From assembly GCA_005116795.1 (NCBI GenBank), contig SWDL01000103.1:1-9299 (forward strand): a stretch of 9,299 bases of DNA, given 5' to 3'. This DNA is from Nitrospira sp. (lineage in GTDB: Bacteria; Nitrospirota; Nitrospiria; Nitrospirales; Nitrospiraceae). Within the stretch, counting starts at the first letter, position 1. Every line of letters starts with the position of its first letter. This document shows, in pieces, positions 6,264-9,299 of the stretch. The notes beneath the pieces were generated by a model. The model saw nothing but the letters and a program-made list of their open reading frames with translations, was not told the origin of the DNA and ran no database searches. The translations under genes were made by a program, and so were the position numbers.

Positions 6264-8951
6264 CTAGCGGTTGGGTTCCTGGCTGGGGACCTCAGAGGCC
6301 AGCTTCTTTTGAAGGTCCGCCAATCGATTGAGCGCGTCGATCGGCGTCATGGAAAAGAGGTCCATTTGACGCACCTCTTCGAGCAGCGGATGGGGAGTCG
6401 GTAAGGTGGGGTCAAACGGCAAGCGTTCGTTCGAGACACGTGTGGAGCCGCCCACGTCTGCCTGAACGTCACGGCGAGACTGAGCGGGCGACTGCTCAAG
6501 TTTGACCAGGACTTTTTCGGCCCTCTCGATGACGGCGTTCGGAAGACCCGCGAGCCGCGCGACATGGATGCCGTAACTGCGATCGGAGCCGCCTTCGACG
6601 ATCTTTCGGAGGAACAACACTTCCCCGTCTCGTTCCGACACGGCGACGCGATAGTTCTTGATGCCCTCCCGCTGGTCTCCCAATTGCGTCATCTCATGAT
6701 AATGAGTGGCGAAGAGGGTTCGGGCGCCGAGGCGACTCCGATCATGAATATGCTCTGTCACGGCCCAGGCGATGCTGAGGCCGTCGTAGGTGCTGGTGCC
6801 ACGCCCGACCTCATCCAAGAGGATCAGGCTGCGTCCGGTGGCGCAATTCAGAATTTGTGCGGTCTCCGTCATCTCCACCATGAACGTGCTCTGTCCGGCC
6901 GCCAGGTTGTCGGACGCGCCCACGCGCGTAAAAATCCTGTCCACCAGCCCGATCCTGGCGCGCTGAGCCGGCACGAAGCTGCCCATCTGGGCCATGAGTG
7001 TGATGAGCGCCACTTGTCGCAAATAGGTGCTCTTGCCGGCCATGTTGGGGCCGGTGAGCACGTGCAGGCGGTTGGCGTCGAGGTCGAGCCAGGTGTCGTT
7101 CGAGATGAAGCCGCCGGGGAGATCAAGCCGCTCCACGGTCGGATGGCGCCCCTGGACGATCTGAATCGTGCCGCTGTCATCCACTGAGGGGCGGACATAG
7201 CCGTAGAGGGCGGCCGCCTCAGCCAGCGATGCCAGGACGTCGAGCGTCGCCAGGGCCGTCGCCATGGTCTGGATGCGCGGCACTTCATGCGCCACCTGCG
7301 CGCGGAGGGCCTCGAAGAGCTCCTGTTCCAGTGCGGCCAGCCGCAATTCCGCCCCCGTGACCCGGTGCTCAAGCTCCTTCAACTGGGGCGTAGTGAAGCG
7401 CTCCGCGTTCACCAGCGTCTGCTTCCGGACAAAGTCGCCCGGCACCCGGCTCAGATTCGCCTTGGTCACCTCGATGTAGTAGCCGAAGACCTGATTGAAG
7501 CGGACCTTCAGCGAGTCGATGCCGGTCCGTTCCCGCTCCGTCGCCTCCAACGACACCATCCAACTCTTGGCGTCCCGGCAGGTGCGCCGCAGTTCATCGA
7601 GTCTGGGATCATACCCCTCTCGAATCACGCCTCCGTCCCGAAGCGTGGCCGGAGGCTCTGGGTGAACGGCCTGCTCCAGCAGGGCATGGATATCCGCGAG
7701 ACGGTCCCATTCGCGGTGTAGGTGCATGAGCATGGGCGCTCGGCCGGCGGCCAGCGTGGCCTGGAGTTCGGGGAGCGCCGCCAGGGATTGCTTGAGCCCC
7801 AAGAGTTCCCGCGGCGTGATGGACCCCAGCGAGACGCGGCTGCTGAGACGGGACAGATCCGAGATCGAGCGGAGGATCTGCCGGATCGCCGTGCGTGATG
7901 GATAGTCCGTCAGCAGATTTTCCACGGCATCGAGTCGATCGACGATCGGCGCCGACTCGATGAGTGGCCGGCTGATCCATTCTTGGAGCAGGCGGCTGCC
8001 CATCGACGACATGGTCCGATCCAACACGGACAGGAGCGTGGCGGGGGGGCCCTCTGCCGGATCGGCGCCTGAGGGGCGGAGCAGTTCCAGGTTACGGATG
8101 GTCGCGTGGTCGAGCGCCATCTCGCGGCCCGGCCGCTTGACGCAGAGGCGGTGCAGATGCCTGAGGCTCGCGGTCGGCTGCGTGTCTCGGAGATAGTGCA
8201 TGACGGCGCCGGCGGCCTGGAGCCCACGCGTCAGGCCCCGGCATCCGAATCCGTCGAGCGACGCGACCCCGTAGAGTGCCTTGAGCGCCCGCTCCGCTTC
8301 CTGGCTCTCGAAGGCACGTGCCGCGCGCACAGAGAGCCGGAAGGACCCGAAGCGAGCCAGGGATGGTGACGAGAGGGCGAGCGACTCGGAACAGAGCGTT
8401 TCTTTCGGGCTCAAACGGCTGCATTCGTCGTACAGCGCACGCAAGGCCTGCGCACCGCTGAATTCCTGGATCCAGAATTCCCCGGTGGATGGCTCCAGCA
8501 CGGCGAGGCCCGCGACGAGTTTTTCTGCGGGAACGGTATGCGGGGCCGGCAGGGAGATGGCCGCAAGGTAATTCGACTCGGTGGGCGACAGGAGTTCGGT
8601 GTCCGTGAGGGTGCCGGGCGTGTACAGCCGTACCACTTCACGGCGCACCAGCCCTTTCGCCGCTTTCGGGTCTTCGACCTGTTCACAGAGGGCCACGTGG
8701 CGCCCGGCCTTGAGCAGCTTGGCGATGTAGCCGGCGGCCGCATGAAAGGGGACCCCGCAGAGCGGGACGGGATCGGGCCGGCCCTTGTCCCGGGACGTCA
8801 GAGCGATGGACAGGAGGCGGGAGGCCTCTTCGGCGTCCTCATAGAACATCTCGTAGAAGTCGCCGACGCGGAAGAACAGGACGGCGTGCTGATAGGCCCG
8901 CTTGATCTCGCGATACTGCCGCATCAGCGGGGTGAGGTCCGTCTCAGTCAT
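6264..8951 (-). CDS. mutS: DNA mismatch repair protein MutS
   Basis: MutS recognises mispaired and short looped bases and, with ATP, recruits MutL to start repair. The protein is 895 residues, slightly longer than E. coli MutS (853). The mismatch-binding domain has FFRVGDFYEMFYEDA (26-40) with the Phe-Xaa-Glu motif F32-Y33-E34 that stacks on the mismatch. Connector, core/lever and clamp domains span about 120-590. The ATPase has Walker A GPNMAGKST (634-642), STFMVEM (688-694), Walker B LILLDEVGRGTS (709-720) and the ATHYHE histidine loop (748-753). Near the C-terminus, QMDLF (862-866) fits the beta-clamp binding consensus. The start ATG at 8951 is set by AGGAGG 6 nt upstream; it lies inside the end of the lapA-like gene (ATGACTGA overlap). 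A longer in-frame start at 8987 is unlikely. mutL is not in the window. Confidence 0.98.
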   Translation of the reverse strand: MTETDLTPLMRQYREIKRAYQHAVLFFRVGDFYEMFYEDAEEASRLLSIALTSRDKGRPDPVPLCGVPFHAAAGYIAKLLKAGRHVALCEQVEDPKAAKGLVRREVVRLYTPGTLTDTELLSPTESNYLAAISLPAPHTVPAEKLVAGLAVLEPSTGEFWIQEFSGAQALRALYDECSRLSPKETLCSESLALSSPSLARFGSFRLSVRAARAFESQEAERALKALYGVASLDGFGCRGLTRGLQAAGAVMHYLRDTQPTASLRHLHRLCVKRPGREMALDHATIRNLELLRPSGADPAEGPPATLLSVLDRTMSSMGSRLLQEWISRPLIESAPIVDRLDAVENLLTDYPSRTAIRQILRSISDLSRLSSRVSLGSITPRELLGLKQSLAALPELQATLAAGRAPMLMHLHREWDRLADIHALLEQAVHPEPPATLRDGGVIREGYDPRLDELRRTCRDAKSWMVSLEATERERTGIDSLKVRFNQVFGYYIEVTKANLSRVPGDFVRKQTLVNAERFTTPQLKELEHRVTGAELRLAALEQELFEALRAQVAHEVPRIQTMATALATLDVLASLAEAAALYGYVRPSVDDSGTIQIVQGRHPTVERLDLPGGFISNDTWLDLDANRLHVLTGPNMAGKSTYLRQVALITLMAQMGSFVPAQRARIGLVDRIFTRVGASDNLAAGQSTFMVEMTETAQILNCATGRSLILLDEVGRGTSTYDGLSIAWAVTEHIHDRSRLGARTLFATHYHEMTQLGDQREGIKNYRVAVSERDGEVLFLRKIVEGGSDRSYGIHVARLAGLPNAVIERAEKVLVKLEQSPAQSRRDVQADVGGSTRVSNERLPFDPTLPTPHPLLEEVRQMDLFSMTPIDALNRLADLQKKLASEVPSQEPNR

Positions 8952-9285
8952 CCAGGACCTCCTGCGACTCGCGGAAACCGGTCTCACGCACCGAATGTTC
9001 CAGTTTGCGTTGGGCCATGCGCACCCGTTCCAGGTCCGCTTCAGACTCCTGGAGGGACTTGGTCATGCGGCGCAACTGGATACGGGCCTTCGCCCAGGCG
9101 GGGAACAGCAGAATCGTCGCAATGACCAGCCCCACGACGAAGGCGCTGAAAATCGGCTTGTAGACTTTCGTCGACGCTTCTTTCAGCCCGAACAAGTACC
9201 GAAAAGTGACTTCCTGCTCTTGATTCTGCAGGAAGAACGTCAGCGAGAGAATCAGAATGATCCCGACCAGAATCAAGCGGATCAT
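8944..9285 (-). CDS. LapA domain (DUF1049) small inner-membrane protein
   Basis: A 113-residue protein with the DUF1049/LapA layout: an N-terminal membrane segment (MIRLILVGIILILSLTFFLQ, 1-20), the characteristic NQEQEVTFRYLFG (21-33), a second hydrophobic segment (about 46-64) and a charged C-terminal helix predicted to be a coiled coil (about 68-100). In E. coli LapA works with LapB to control LPS synthesis through LpxC stability; many homologues lack a known role, so the exact function here is unproven. The start ATG at 9285 is supported by a Shine-Dalgarno sequence 7 nt upstream. The TGA stop overlaps the mutS start by 8 nt, so the two are co-transcribed and probably translationally coupled. 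The promoter lies outside the window. Confidence 0.88.
   Translation of the reverse strand: MIRLILVGIILILSLTFFLQNQEQEVTFRYLFGLKEASTKVYKPIFSAFVVGLVIATILLFPAWAKARIQLRRMTKSLQESEADLERVRMAQRKLEHSVRETGFRESQEVLDD
8958..8963 (-). promoter_or_regulatory. Strong Shine-Dalgarno sequence of mutS
   Basis: On the minus strand AGGAGG lies 6 nt before the mutS ATG at 8951, within the last codons of the LapA-domain gene. It fixes the mutS start and argues against the upstream in-frame start at 8987. Confidence 0.85.
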
Positions 9286-9292
9286 GGGCGGG

Positions 9293-9298
9293 CCCTCC
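9293..9298 (-). promoter_or_regulatory. Shine-Dalgarno sequence of the LapA-domain gene
   Basis: On the minus strand GGAGGG lies 7 nt before the ATG at 9285, good spacing that supports this start. It sits at the very edge of the window, so nothing further upstream can be seen. Confidence 0.7.
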
Positions 9299-9299
9299 G

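Noticed and set aside
8952..8987. Upstream in-frame start for mutS at 8987.
   Set aside because: The 12 extra residues are not MutS-like and the ATG at 8951 has an ideal AGGAGG 6 nt upstream.

Overview
This GC-rich, gene-dense window most likely comes from a Nitrospira-like bacterium (phylum Nitrospirota). That assignment rests on remembered protein similarity and gene order and is only moderately certain. It is a chromosomal housekeeping region. I see no mobile elements, CRISPR arrays, tRNA or rRNA genes, or signs of recent gene transfer.

Plus strand, 1-6165: the downstream half of a nusA-infB type translation/RNA operon. In order it holds the 3' end of infB (initiation factor IF-2), a DUF503/YlxP small protein, rbfA (30S maturation factor), truB (tRNA pseudouridine-55 synthase), rpsO (ribosomal protein S15), pnp (polynucleotide phosphorylase) and an M16 zinc peptidase. 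The order matches the Bacillus subtilis series infB-ylxP-rbfA-truB-(ribC)-rpsO-pnpA-(ylxY)-mlpA, except that the riboflavin kinase and YlxY genes are absent. Most gaps are very short (4-23 nt), which fits co-transcription and translational coupling. The exceptions are infB to ylxP and the 174-nt rpsO-pnp gap. Strong inverted repeats sit just before rpsO and in the rpsO-pnp gap. These are the places where S15 and PNPase expression are autoregulated in other bacteria.

Minus strand, 9285-6264: a small LapA-domain (DUF1049) membrane protein gene overlaps the start of mutS (DNA mismatch repair ATPase) by 8 nt. mutS converges on the M16 peptidase gene across a 98-nt gap with no convincing terminator.

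No stretch over 300 bases lacks a gene. The main oddity is in pnp. The second RNase PH core lacks about 20 residues that are nearly invariant in the family (the segment containing LPRTHGSALF), while the reading frame and the rest of the protein are intact. This is either a sequencing/assembly deletion or a real and probably damaging change. I found no convincing undescribed multi-gene system.
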